Shown here piece by piece: positions 15,917 to 25,300 of a DNA stretch of 64,000 bases. Every line of letters starts with the position of its first letter. The stretch's first letter is position 1. The DNA lies in assembly GCF_900465315.1 (NCBI RefSeq), contig NZ_UBIX01000013.1. The stretch is one strand, 5' to 3'. Below the pieces are notes generated by a model. The model did no database searches. It was not told the origin of the DNA and was given only the letters and a program-made list of their open reading frames with translations. The translations under genes and the position numbers were made by a program. The DNA comes from Asaia bogorensis_B. GTDB lineage: Bacteria; Pseudomonadota; Alphaproteobacteria; Acetobacterales; Acetobacteraceae.

Positions 15917-16905
15917 TGCGCGTCTCCGGGCTTGCTGCTGCCAGCTTCGTTGGGGATGACCAGACCTTCGATACGCTGGCCGGGTGCGGGGTTCATGATG
16001 GCAACGCCCGTCTTCATGTTCACGATGGCCGAAGCGCCGTTATTCTGGTTCTGGCCGCTCGTCACGTGCACATGCCCGATAAGCCGCGCCATCTGCGTGT
16101 CGAACACATACACGCCCCTGTCGCCTGTCGCGGTTTCATTGGGGGTGCGCAGCATGACATGGCCCCAGGCATAGGCGCGATCGAGCTTCGAGCTGCGAGC
16201 GGTGCCATCGCCACCCGGTGCGGGCGCAGGGGCAGGTGTCGTGCTTGCGGGAGGCGTGGAATCTGGCTTGCTGAACGCCACCAGCACATCAGCCTTGATG
16301 CGCTTGCCGTCATTGGTAGTCACGGTGGCATCGCCACGACCGACCGACATACGGGTCTGGCTGTGATATTCCATCACGTCGCGCGCGGTCATGACATCCT
16401 GCGGCGTGGTCAGCTTGAGCGCCTTGCCCGTCATGACAAGCACGCCCTGGTCGATGTCGTAAAGCGCCTTGTCGCCCCAGGCCTGATCGGTGCTGGTATA
16501 GATATGAACGTGCCCGATAGCCTCCATGCGATAGAGCTCCATCGACCCGCCCATGGCGCCATCATCGCCGGGCTTTTTCTCGCCGTCCTGCTGTGCTGAA
16601 TCGTCCTGCGGCTTGGGGGCGTTGGGATCGGGCGCTTTCTTGCGCAGAAAACCGATGAGCTGATCCGCATCAATCGTCACGTCGCCGCGAACAGCGCGCG
16701 CCTGATCGACGAAAGTGACCGTCTGGGCATCGTGATCGTAGGTTTGCGGACCAGCGGAGCTGATATTGACCTGCTCGCCATGCGACATGTCGAGCGCCTG
16801 GGCATGAGCCTGCGGGCAAAGGAGGGCCTCAAGCGAGACGCCGGCAAGGGGAAGGCTCATCAGGAGCGAACCCAGGGTCAGGGCAGGAATGAGGCGGCGC
16901 ATCAT
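15913..16905 (-). CDS. lptA: LPS transport periplasmic protein LptA
   Basis: LptA forms the beta-jellyroll bridge that carries LPS across the periplasm to LptDE. The 330-residue protein begins with a signal peptide (MMRRLIPALTLGSLLMSLPLAG), followed by OstA-type repeats: YDHDAQTVTFVDQARAVRGDVTIDADQL and later GDATVTTNDGKRIKADVLVAF. It is longer than E. coli LptA (185 residues) because of inserts rich in Asp, Lys and Pro (PNAPKPQDDSAQQDGEKK) and Thr/Ala/Pro (STPPASTTPAPAPAPGG). It overlaps both lptC and lptB by four bases. Confidence 0.9.
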   Translation of the reverse strand: MMRRLIPALTLGSLLMSLPLAGVSLEALLCPQAHAQALDMSHGEQVNISSAGPQTYDHDAQTVTFVDQARAVRGDVTIDADQLIGFLRKKAPDPNAPKPQDDSAQQDGEKKPGDDGAMGGSMELYRMEAIGHVHIYTSTDQAWGDKALYDIDQGVLVMTGKALKLTTPQDVMTARDVMEYHSQTRMSVGRGDATVTTNDGKRIKADVLVAFSKPDSTPPASTTPAPAPAPGGDGTARSSKLDRAYAWGHVMLRTPNETATGDRGVYVFDTQMARLIGHVHVTSGQNQNNGASAIVNMKTGVAIMNPAPGQRIEGLVIPNEAGSSKPGDAH

Positions 16906-17684
16906 GGGGCCTTCTGCGTGGAGGAGGTGCGGGCAGGTGAGGTGAGCGAGGGCATGGCATCCTGACGGTCATCATTGCGTATGACACGCTGCGGCCCCAC
17001 GAATTGCAGAAGATTGGCGTGCTGGTCGATAAAATAGCCCTGGGCGTCGAGTATGCCAAATGGCCCCTCGGCATGGACCCAGTCATTCGACGCGATTACG
17101 CTGCGATGCAGGTCGATATCCGCGGTCAGGCCGTTCAGCAGCGTCCCGTCGTCCCTGTAAAGCACGACATGGTCGGTCAGATTGAGCGTTTGCTCATGCT
17201 GCATGTAAACGCCCTTGTCCGCCTTGATTTCGGCCCAGCCACCACCTGCCATATGCGTATCAGCCACCGGATCGACCAGATCGACACGATCGGGGCCGTT
17301 CTGGTGGGCGACGCGCGCCGTGATCATATAGGGGCGGTTATGGGCATCAAGGCCGCGATAGATAGCCCCTTCGAGATTGCCGCTCTCGACCCGCATCTGC
17401 GCCATTTCCTGCATGACGGCGCGGTTGGCGCTGAGCCAGCGCGCAATTTCCGGCCAGACAGCGATCGAGCCGAGAAGAACAGCGGCCGTGAGCGGAAGCG
17501 CCCATTTTGCCGTGTCGAGCAGGCGGCGGCGCGAGGCGAGGTCCGACGATGTCGGGATATTGCGCTGGCGGGATTGCCCCTGTTCACGCATGGCCTCGCG
17601 CAGGGCGGCTAGCTTTGCCGCATCGCGTGCAAAATCCTCGCGTTGCGGCGGCTTGCGGTTCTGCTGGTCGGTTGTCTCCGTCAT
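16902..17684 (-). CDS. lptC: LPS export ABC transporter periplasmic protein LptC
   Basis: LptC is a bitopic protein that takes LPS from LptFG and hands it to LptA. The 260-residue protein has a cytoplasmic tail of about 50 residues, one membrane segment (KWALPLTAAVLLGSIAVWPE) and a periplasmic domain with the family-typical GLDAHNRPYMITARVA and LTADIDLHRSVIASNDWVHAEGP. It is longer than E. coli LptC (191 residues), as usual in this class. It overlaps kdsD upstream and lptA downstream, each by four bases. Confidence 0.9.
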   Translation of the reverse strand: MTETTDQQNRKPPQREDFARDAAKLAALREAMREQGQSRQRNIPTSSDLASRRRLLDTAKWALPLTAAVLLGSIAVWPEIARWLSANRAVMQEMAQMRVESGNLEGAIYRGLDAHNRPYMITARVAHQNGPDRVDLVDPVADTHMAGGGWAEIKADKGVYMQHEQTLNLTDHVVLYRDDGTLLNGLTADIDLHRSVIASNDWVHAEGPFGILDAQGYFIDQHANLLQFVGPQRVIRNDDRQDAMPSLTSPARTSSTQKAP

Positions 17685-18715
17685 GCGATGCCTGTGCGGA
17701 GCAGATCGTGAAGATGAATGATGCCCACCGGTCGCTGGGCCTCATCGAGCACAAACAGACTGTTGATGGCCTTGCGCCCTGCGGTCATCAAATGAATAAC
17801 CTCCTGGGCCAGAACATCGCCGTGAGTGGTGATCGGCGCACGGTTCATGATTTCGCCTGCGGTGGTGCTATCCAGATTGCGCATGAGTGCCGGGCGCAAA
17901 TCGCCGTCACTGATGAGGCCAATCAGAATGCCGTCAGCATCGACGATGCCAATACATCCGAACGCCTTGCGTGTCATCTCAATGATGACGACCGAAAGTG
18001 GCATGTCGGCTGTGCCCAGGGGCATGGCGGCGCCTTCGTGCATCAGCCTGCGCACGGGTCTGAGCAGCGCGCCGAGAGAGCCTCCGGGGTGGAAGGCGCT
18101 GAAATCATTGGCGGTGAAGCCGCGGCGTTCCAACAGGGCGACCGCAAGGGCATCCCCCAGCGCAAGCTGCATGATGGTACTTGTTGTTGGCGCCAGGCCC
18201 ATCGGGCAGGCTTCCTTGCTGCGCGGCAGGCACAGGACAACGCTGCTGGAGCGCGCAAGTGTAGAAGCTGGCGATGACGTCATGCCGATGATGGTGATGG
18301 CATGGCGCGCGGCATGTTCGAGAAGTGCCGCAAGCTCCGCTGTCTCGCCGGACTGCGAGAGCAGCAGCATGACATCGCGCGCCTCGATCATCCCGAGGTC
18401 ACCATGAGCTGCCTCTGCGGGATGGACGAATATGGCTGAGGTGCCGGTCGAGGCGAGCGTCGCCTGGATCTTTCGGCCGATATGGCCGGATTTGCCGATA
18501 CCGGAGACGACAACGCGCCCTTCCGCGGCGGCGATGCAGGCAACGGCCTCGGTGAAGCTGTTGCCCATGATCTCAGGCACGGCGATAGCAGATTGCAACG
18601 CGGTCAGCCCTGCGGCTTCCGCGGCAAGGGTGGCCTGGGCGCTGTCGAGTGCCGCACGCCGGGTACTATCGGAATCGGCAATCAAAGCGGAGCTGGAACG
18701 TGAAAGCTCGGTCAT
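17681..18715 (-). CDS. kdsD: D-arabinose 5-phosphate isomerase (KpsF/GutQ family)
   Basis: KdsD interconverts ribulose 5-phosphate and arabinose 5-phosphate, the first committed step to KDO. The 344-residue protein has an N-terminal SIS domain (VVSGIGKSGHIGRKIQATLAS, HPAEAAHGDLGMI, LLSQSGETAELAAL) and two C-terminal CBS domains (about 220-340, with IVDADGILIGLISDGDLR and FVLDEAQRPVGIIHLHDLL). It begins the operon kdsD-lptC-lptA-lptB-rpoN, which links KDO supply to LPS export. Confidence 0.94.
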   Translation of the reverse strand: MTELSRSSSALIADSDSTRRAALDSAQATLAAEAAGLTALQSAIAVPEIMGNSFTEAVACIAAAEGRVVVSGIGKSGHIGRKIQATLASTGTSAIFVHPAEAAHGDLGMIEARDVMLLLSQSGETAELAALLEHAARHAITIIGMTSSPASTLARSSSVVLCLPRSKEACPMGLAPTTSTIMQLALGDALAVALLERRGFTANDFSAFHPGGSLGALLRPVRRLMHEGAAMPLGTADMPLSVVIIEMTRKAFGCIGIVDADGILIGLISDGDLRPALMRNLDSTTAGEIMNRAPITTHGDVLAQEVIHLMTAGRKAINSLFVLDEAQRPVGIIHLHDLLRTGIA

Positions 18716-18841
18716 GCGTCCTCTTCCCGCTTTGCTGGCCTCAGGTCAATTACCCTGCCATCCCAAGCAAGGCGTTTCTATGACACGCCTTGCAAATTCC
18801 GCACTGACCGGAGCGGGACAGGAGGGCAGGTACGGCGAGGC

Positions 18842-19489
18842 TCAGGCGCGATGCGAGAAGATATCGGGCTCTTCATAGCCGAGGATATCGAGCTGCCCAC
18901 GGGCTGGCAGGAAGTCGTAGCAGGCCTGGGCGAGCTCGCGCCGACCTTCGCGGATAAGCAGGGCCTCAAGCTTGGCCCAGAGCGCATGCAGATGAAGCAC
19001 ATCCGAAGCGGCATAGCTCAGTTGCTCGGGGGAGAGCACTTCAGAACCCCAGTCAGACGTCTGCTGCTGCTTGGCCAGATCGACACCCAGCAATTCGCGG
19101 CACAGATGTGCCAGACCATGACGATCGGTAAAGGTGCGCACAAGACGGGCTGCAATCTTGGTGCAGATCACCGGCGCGACCTTGATGCCGAGGGCGTGCT
19201 GAAGCAGTGCCACGTCGAAGCGGGCAAAATGCATGAGCTTTGTCACGCTTTCATCGGCCATGAGCGCCTTGAGATTCGGGCAGTCCTCATAGCGACCGCC
19301 CAGCGATTTCGGACGGATCTGCACCAGATGGGCTTCGCCATCACCGGCAGAAAGCTGCACGAGGCACAGACGGTCGCGATGCGGGTTGAGGCCCATGGCT
19401 TCGGTATCGACGGCGACGACCGGACCCAGATCGAAATCGTCGGGGAGATCACCATCGTAAAGATGGATCGAAGCGCTTGGTGCAGCCAT
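18842..19489 (-). CDS. rnd: RNase D-type 3'-5' exonuclease, short form
   Basis: A 215-residue DEDDy exonuclease. The motifs are VVAVDTEAMGL (Exo I, Asp and Glu), LMHFARFDVALL (Exo II, Asp) and LSYAASDVLHLHAL (Exo III, Tyr and Asp). E. coli RNase D has about 375 residues with two HRDC domains; those are absent here, so this is the short alphaproteobacterial form and substrate preference may differ. It lies downstream of tRNA-Leu on the same strand, separated by a strong terminator, and 126 bases upstream of kdsD. Confidence 0.88.
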   Translation of the reverse strand: MAAPSASIHLYDGDLPDDFDLGPVVAVDTEAMGLNPHRDRLCLVQLSAGDGEAHLVQIRPKSLGGRYEDCPNLKALMADESVTKLMHFARFDVALLQHALGIKVAPVICTKIAARLVRTFTDRHGLAHLCRELLGVDLAKQQQTSDWGSEVLSPEQLSYAASDVLHLHALWAKLEALLIREGRRELAQACYDFLPARGQLDILGYEEPDIFSHRA

Positions 19490-19511
19490 GTATGGGAAAC
19501 CCTGGGGCTAG

Positions 19512-19554
19512 AAAAAACGGAAGCCGACGATTTCTCGTCGGCTTTTCCGTTTTT
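19512..19554 (-). terminator. Rho-independent terminator after tRNA-Leu
   Basis: On the minus strand AGCCGACGA pairs with TCGTCGGCT around a GAAA tetraloop (19531-19534), extended by further A/T and GC pairs and followed by a run of six T (19517-19512). It lies just after the tRNA-Leu 3' end. The A-rich flank becomes a T run on the other strand too, so it could work in both directions. Confidence 0.85.
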
Positions 19555-19558
19555 CGTA

Positions 19559-19645
19559 TGGTGCCCAGAAGAAGACTCGAACTTCCACGTCCTTGCGGAC
19601 ACAGGTACCTGAAACCTGCGCGTCTACCAATTCCGCCATCTGGGC
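19559..19645 (-). tRNA. tRNA-Leu (anticodon CAG)
   Basis: Read on the minus strand, the acceptor GCCCAGA pairs with TCTGGGC and the CCA end is encoded (19561-19559). The D arm has GGCGGAATTGGTAGACGC, typical of class II leucine tRNAs. The anticodon stem CAGGT/ACCTG encloses the loop TTCAGGT, giving anticodon CAG for CUG codons. A long variable arm (GTGTCCGCAAGGACGT) and a TTCGAGT T-loop complete the cloverleaf. A terminator follows. Confidence 0.96.
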
Positions 19646-19757
19646 TCAGAGGCTGTCCGGGGCGCCGTTTTTTTCGGCATCCCGTTCGGTGAGGTGGCGT
19701 TTACCGGTGGATGTGGGGGGCGTCAACACCCCCCGTTGAAAAAAGAGGATTTTTTTT

Positions 19758-20693
19758 ATGGAAAACCCGGTCATCACCTTATTCGGCGGCAATGGCTTCA
19801 TCGGGCGCTCACTCGTGCGCCAGCTTGTCGGGAAGGGGCATCATGTCCGCGTGGCCTCACGTGCGCCGCACAAGGCGGGCTCTCTCGTCGCCGAATCACC
19901 GCCCGGAACGGTCCTGCCTGTTTATGCCTCGGTGACGGATCGTGCGTCGGTGCGTGCAGCCCTGCAGGGTGCCGGGGCGGCCATCAATCTGGTCTCGATT
20001 CTGACAGAGAAGGGCGGGGCGAGTTTCCAGCGCATGAACGCCGAGGCACCGGAACGCGTGGCTGAAGAGGCGCGTGCTGCTGGTGTGGAGCGATTCGTTC
20101 AGGTTTCGGCCATCGGTGCTGCGCCTGATTCGCCTTCACGTTACGGGCGTAGCAAGGCAGAGGGCGAGCGCAGGGTCAAAGCGGCCTTCCCCGAGGCGAC
20201 GATCCTGCGCCCAAGTGTTGTGTTCGGTCCGCAGGACAGCTTTCTGCGTATGTTTGGCCTCATGGCAAAAGTCCTGCCTGTCCTGCCTGTCTACTTTCCC
20301 GAGACGCGCCTTCAGCCCGTCTATGTCGAGGATGTCGCGAAGGCTGCCGCTCTCGCTCTTACGGAAAGCGGTCTGGGCGGAAGGCTGTTCGAGCTTGGCG
20401 GTCCCGATCGTCTCACCATGGCCGAGATCATGGCCTTCGTGGCGCAGTCCGTGGGGCGCACACCCCGACTGCTGACGGTGCCAGAGCGTGTTGCCCAGAT
20501 ACAGGCCAGTGTGATGGAGGCTTTGCCGGGTAAGCTACTGACGCGGGATCAGCTCGCGATGCTTTCGCAGGACAATATCGTGTCATCCGGGGCTGAGACC
20601 CTCGAAACCCTCGGAGTCGTTCCCCGGAGCGTGTATGATGTAGCGCCGGAATATTTGAGCCAAATCAGCGTGTTGAGAATGGTTCGCAAATAA
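19758..20693 (+). CDS. NDUFA9-like NAD(P)-binding protein (atypical short-chain dehydrogenase)
   Basis: A 311-residue atypical SDR with the nucleotide motif LFGGNGFIGRSLVRQL at the N-terminus. It matches bacterial homologues of complex I subunit NDUFA9 (VSILTEKGGASFQRMNAEAPERVAEEA, RYGRSKAEGERRV, RPSVVFGPQD, PVYVEDVAKA). The SDR catalytic Tyr-x3-Lys survives as YGRSK. In mitochondria NDUFA9 binds NADPH and stabilises complex I; in bacteria the role is not settled. The ribosome site GAGGA is separated from the ATG only by a run of eight T. A short hairpin follows the stop. Confidence 0.85.
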   Translation: MENPVITLFGGNGFIGRSLVRQLVGKGHHVRVASRAPHKAGSLVAESPPGTVLPVYASVTDRASVRAALQGAGAAINLVSILTEKGGASFQRMNAEAPERVAEEARAAGVERFVQVSAIGAAPDSPSRYGRSKAEGERRVKAAFPEATILRPSVVFGPQDSFLRMFGLMAKVLPVLPVYFPETRLQPVYVEDVAKAAALALTESGLGGRLFELGGPDRLTMAEIMAFVAQSVGRTPRLLTVPERVAQIQASVMEALPGKLLTRDQLAMLSQDNIVSSGAETLETLGVVPRSVYDVAPEYLSQISVLRMVRK

Positions 20694-20694
20694 A

Positions 20695-20711
20695 AGGTCC
20701 GTTTCGGACCT
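20695..20711. other. Stem-loop after the NDUFA9-like gene
   Basis: AGGTCCG and CGGACCT form a perfect 7-bp stem with a three-base TTT loop, overlapping the end of the TAA stop. On the plus strand no T run follows; on the minus strand TTTTATTT follows. It may be a weak or factor-dependent terminator before gltD. Confidence 0.4.
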
Positions 20712-20871
20712 AATAATGCGGGATTTCTGTATGTTTGCGCCATAAATCTTCAATATGACCGGCGATAGGTAAGCATTGGTTACTTATACGGTTCGTGGGC
20801 TTGTCTTACCTGTCCGTCATGTTTTTTGAGCGGGGCGTCATGCGTCCGCTCGCCCTTGGGGAGAACGTGTC

Positions 20872-22332
20872 GTGGCCGAACGTATGCTGCAATTTGTGTC
20901 ATTGCCGCAGGAGATGCCTGAGAAGCGTGACGCTGCGGAACGCCGTGAGGATTTCGGAGAAATCTATCGCGCTTTCGCAGTCGATCATGCCGAGCGTCAG
21001 GCCAGCCGCTGCTCGCAATGCGGCGTACCTTTCTGTTCGGTCCATTGCCCCCTGGGCAACAACATTCCCGACTGGCTGAAGCTGACGGCCGAGAACCGTC
21101 TGGAAGAAGCCTATCGTCTTTCTTCGGCGACAAACACCTTTCCTGAAATCTGCGGGCGCATCTGCCCGCAGGATCGTCTGTGTGAGGGCAATTGCGTCAT
21201 TCAGAAGGACTTCGAGGCGGTCACGATCGGTGCCGTCGAGAAGTTCATTACTGAAACGGCTTTCGAGCAGGGCTGGGTCAAACCGCGCCTGCCGTCTCGC
21301 GAGCGTTCACAGAGCATCGGCGTGGTCGGCGCCGGTCCGGCCGGGCTTGCTGCGGCAGAATGGCTGCGCGCCCTCGGCTATCAGGTTCACGTCTATGACC
21401 GTCATGATCGCGTCGGCGGGCTGATGGTCTATGGCATCCCAAGCTTCAAGCTGGAAAAGCACGTGCTGGCCCGTCGTCATGAGTTGCTTGAGGCACAGGG
21501 CATTGTCTTTCATCTCTCCACCCCCATCGGAGAAGGTGAGGGCGGCCTTTCCTTCGAGGCGCTTCGTGAGAAACACGATGCGGTCTTTCTGGGAACGGGC
21601 GTCTGTCGTTCACGTGAGGTTGCCGTGCCGGGCAGCGGACTGGGCGGTGTGGTTCAGGCGCTCGATTTCCTTACGGCGTCCAACCGTCGTGGTTATCATG
21701 AGACGCCAGGCGATGATGCTGTGCTGCACGCCAGGGGCAAGCATGTGGTCGTGATCGGCGGTGGCGATACGGCCATGGATTGCGTGCGCACCTCCATCCG
21801 TCAGGGTGCTGAAAAGGTAACCTGCCTGTACCGTCGCGACCGCGCCAATATGCCCGGCTCGGTGCAGGAAGTGAAAAACGCCGAGGAAGAAGGCGTGAAC
21901 TTCGCCTGGCTTGCGGCTCCCGAGGCATTCCTCGGCGATGGTACCGTTAGCGGCGTGCGCGCCCACAAGATGCGGCTGAGCCTGCCCGATGCGTCAGGCC
22001 GTCAGTCGGTCGAGGCTGTGCCGGAAAGCAGCTTCGTGATCGAGGCCGATCTGGTGATCAAGGCGCTTGGGTTTGACCCAGAGGACCTGCCGGGTGACTG
22101 GAATGCGCCGGAGCTGGCCGTGACCAAATGGGGCACGCTCAAGGTCACACCGGGACGTTTCGAGACAAGCGTGCCGGGCGTTTTCGCAGGCGGCGATATC
22201 GTGCGCGGAGCCTCGCTTGTGGTCTGGGCCATTCGGGACGGACGCGAGGCAGCAGCCGAAATGCATCAATTCCTCTCTGGCGCAGAGAGCATGACATCAG
22301 ACCATGCCGCACAGGCAGTGGCGGCGGAGTAA
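20872..22332 (+). CDS. gltD: Glutamate synthase (NADPH) small subunit
   Basis: GltD feeds electrons from NADPH through FAD and 4Fe-4S clusters to the large subunit, which makes glutamate from glutamine and 2-oxoglutarate. The 486-residue protein has the N-terminal cluster-binding domain (RCSQCGVPFCSVHCPLGN and EICGRICPQDRLCEGNC), the FAD motif GVVGAGPAGLAAAEWL and the NADPH motif VVVIGGGDTAMDCVRT. The start is GTG at 20872, preceded by GGGGAGAACGTGTC. gltB begins five bases after the stop. gltD coming before gltB is the reverse of the E. coli order. Confidence 0.96.
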   Translation: MAERMLQFVSLPQEMPEKRDAAERREDFGEIYRAFAVDHAERQASRCSQCGVPFCSVHCPLGNNIPDWLKLTAENRLEEAYRLSSATNTFPEICGRICPQDRLCEGNCVIQKDFEAVTIGAVEKFITETAFEQGWVKPRLPSRERSQSIGVVGAGPAGLAAAEWLRALGYQVHVYDRHDRVGGLMVYGIPSFKLEKHVLARRHELLEAQGIVFHLSTPIGEGEGGLSFEALREKHDAVFLGTGVCRSREVAVPGSGLGGVVQALDFLTASNRRGYHETPGDDAVLHARGKHVVVIGGGDTAMDCVRTSIRQGAEKVTCLYRRDRANMPGSVQEVKNAEEEGVNFAWLAAPEAFLGDGTVSGVRAHKMRLSLPDASGRQSVEAVPESSFVIEADLVIKALGFDPEDLPGDWNAPELAVTKWGTLKVTPGRFETSVPGVFAGGDIVRGASLVVWAIRDGREAAAEMHQFLSGAESMTSDHAAQAVAAE

Positions 22333-22337
22333 GGGCC

Positions 22338-25300
22338 ATGACCGAGAAGAGCTTCATCCAGTCCTATCAGGACAATGTCCGCGCCCTCGAAGGCCTTTAT
22401 GACCCGACCATGGAGCGTGATGCCTGCGGCGTCGGGCTTGTAGCGGCGCTGGACGGCAAGCGCCGTCGTGACGTGGTTCTGGCTGGCATCGCGGCGCTCA
22501 AGGCGCTCTGGCATCGTGGTGCGGTCGATGCCGATGGCAAGACCGGCGATGGTGCGGGCATCCATGTCGAGATCCCGCAGGATTTCTTTGCCGAGGCGAT
22601 TCACAGCGCCGGTGACGACCATATCGAGGGTCGTATTGCCGTCGGCATGATCTTCCTGCCCAAGACCGATCTGGCCGCGCAGGAAGCAGGACGCGCGATC
22701 ATCGAAAGCGAGATCCTCGATTTCGGCTATGGCATCTATGGCTGGCGTCAGGTGCCGATCGACACGGCCTGCATCGGTGAGAAGGCCAATGCGACACGTC
22801 CCGAGATCGAGCAGATCATGGTGCGTAACCGCCTGAACCGTTCGGAGGCTGATTTCGAGCGCGATCTTTACGTCATCCGCCGTCGTATCGAGAAGGCTGC
22901 AGCCGCCGCTCAGGTCGATCTCTATGTGTGTTCGCTGTCGTGTCGTTCGCTCATCTACAAGGGCATGTTCCTTGCCGAGAACCTGACGGATTTCTATCCC
23001 GATCTTCTTGATGAGCGTTTCGTCTCGCGCTTTGCGATCTACCACCAGCGGTACTCGACCAACACCTTCCCGACCTGGAAGCTGGCTCAGCCTTTCCGCC
23101 GTCTGGCGCATAATGGCGAGATCAACACGCTTTCGGGCAATGTGAACTGGATGCGCAGCCACGAGACGCGTCTCGCGAATGCCGAACTCGACCCCTATAT
23201 GAGCGATCTCAAGCCGGTCGTTCAGGCGGCGGGCTCCGATACCGCCATGTTCGACAACGTGTTCGAGCTGCTTACCCATGCCGGGCGCGATGCCCCCATG
23301 GCCAAAACACTGATGGTACCCGCCAGTGCCGGTGGCAATGCCGCCATGACTGACAAGCATCGTGCACTGTTCTCCTACTGCAATGCTGTGATGGAGCCGT
23401 GGGACGGCCCTGCCGCCATCTGTGCGACCGATGGGCGCTGGGTTGTTGCCGGTCTTGACCGCGCTGGTCTACGCCCGCTGCGCTACACCATCACGCAGGA
23501 CGATCTGCTGATCGTGGGTTCCGAAGCCGGTATGGTGCGTGTGCAGGACGCCAATACGCGCATGAAGGGGCGCCTCGGGCCGGGCGAGACGCTGGGTCTC
23601 GATCTGCAGGAAGCCAAGCTTTATGCGCCGCAGGAACTGCTTGATCTTCTGGCCGAGCGTCAGGACTTCACTGCCTGGACGAAGCATATTCGCAATATCA
23701 GCTCCGTTGTGCGGGGCGATGTCGCCGAGCCGGTCCTGTTCAGCGCCGATCAGCTGCGCCGACGCCAGCTGGCCATGAGCCTGACGCATGAGGAAATGGA
23801 GACCATTCTCCATCCCATGGTCGAGACATCGGCAGAAGCCATTGGTTCGATGGGTGACGACACACCGCTTCAGGTTCTGTCGAGCACCTATCGCGGGTTG
23901 GCCCATTACTTCCGTCAGGGCTTCAGCCAGGTCACCAATCCGCCCATCGATTCCCTGCGCGAAATGAACGTGATGAGCCTCGTCACGCGCCTTGGTAATC
24001 TGGGCAATATCCTCGACCAGTCGCCCGAGCAGTGCGACCTGCTGCAATTGCCAAGCCCTGTGCTCACCACGGGTGAGTTCGAGGCGCTGCGCAATTTCTG
24101 TGGCAAGGATGGCGCCACGGTCGACTGCACCTTCCGCGCTGCCGATGGCGAGGCCGGGCTGCGCGATGCCATTGCACGCATCCGTCACGAGGCCGAGGAT
24201 TATGTGCGCGGTGGCTGCACCCATCTCTTCCTCTCCGATGAGGGGCAGAACGAGGAGCGCGTCGCGATCCCGATGATCCTCGCAACCGCTGCCGTACATA
24301 TCCACCTCGTGCGTCAGTCGCTGCGTACCTTCACCTCGCTCAATGTCCGTTCCTCCGATGTGATGGACGTGCATGGCATGGCGGTGACGGTGGGTGTTGG
24401 GGCAACCACGGTGAACCCCTATCTGGCTCAGGAATGTATCGCCGACCGCTTGCAGCGCGGCCTGTTTGGCGATCTCACCCTGCGCGAGGCGGTGGAGCGT
24501 TATCGCAAGGCGCTCGACAAGGGTCTGCTCAAGATCATGTCGAAATCCGGCATTTCCATCGTTTCAGCCTATCGCGGTGGCTATAATTTCGAGGCCATTG
24601 GCCTGTCGCGCGCGCTTGTGGCCGAATTCTTCCCCGGCATGCCGTCGCGCATCTCCGGCATTGGGTTGCCCGGTCTGGCCCGCAATGCGCTCAAGGCGCA
24701 TGAAACGGCCTATGCGGGCGGTGTGGACGCCCTGCCGATTGGCGGTCTGTACAAGCTGCGTCGCAAGGGCGAGGTCCATGCCTTCAGCGGCCAGCTCATC
24801 CACATGCTTCAGACAGCCGTCTCGACCGACAGCTTCTCGCTGTTCAAGCGTTATGCCGATGCCGTGCGTCGCCAGCCGCCGACCGCTCTGCGTGATCTGC
24901 TCGATTTCCGCCGCGTGCGCGAACCCATCTCTGTGGAAGATGTCGAGAGCATCACCTCCATCCGCCGTCGTCTCGTGGCTCCGGGCATCTCGCTCGGCGC
25001 ACTGAGCCCCGAGGCGCATGAGACGCTCGCGATCGCCATGAACCGTATCGGCGCAAAGTCGGATTCGGGTGAGGGTGGTGAGGACGCGTCGCGCTTCACG
25101 CCGCGCGAGAATGGCGACAATGCCAGCTCGAAAATCAAGCAGGTTGCCTCGGGGCGCTTTGGCGTCACTGCGGAATATCTGAATAATTGCAGCGAGATCG
25201 AGATCAAGGTCGCCCAGGGGGCCAAGCCGGGTGAGGGCGGGCAGCTGCCTGGTTTCAAGGTGACGGAACTCATTGGCAAGCTGCGCCATGCCACGCCTGG

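Noticed and set aside
22266..23360. A 364-codon minus-strand frame antisense to gltB
   Set aside because: Shadow of the gltB coding frame; composition is biased and no ribosome site or family motif is present.
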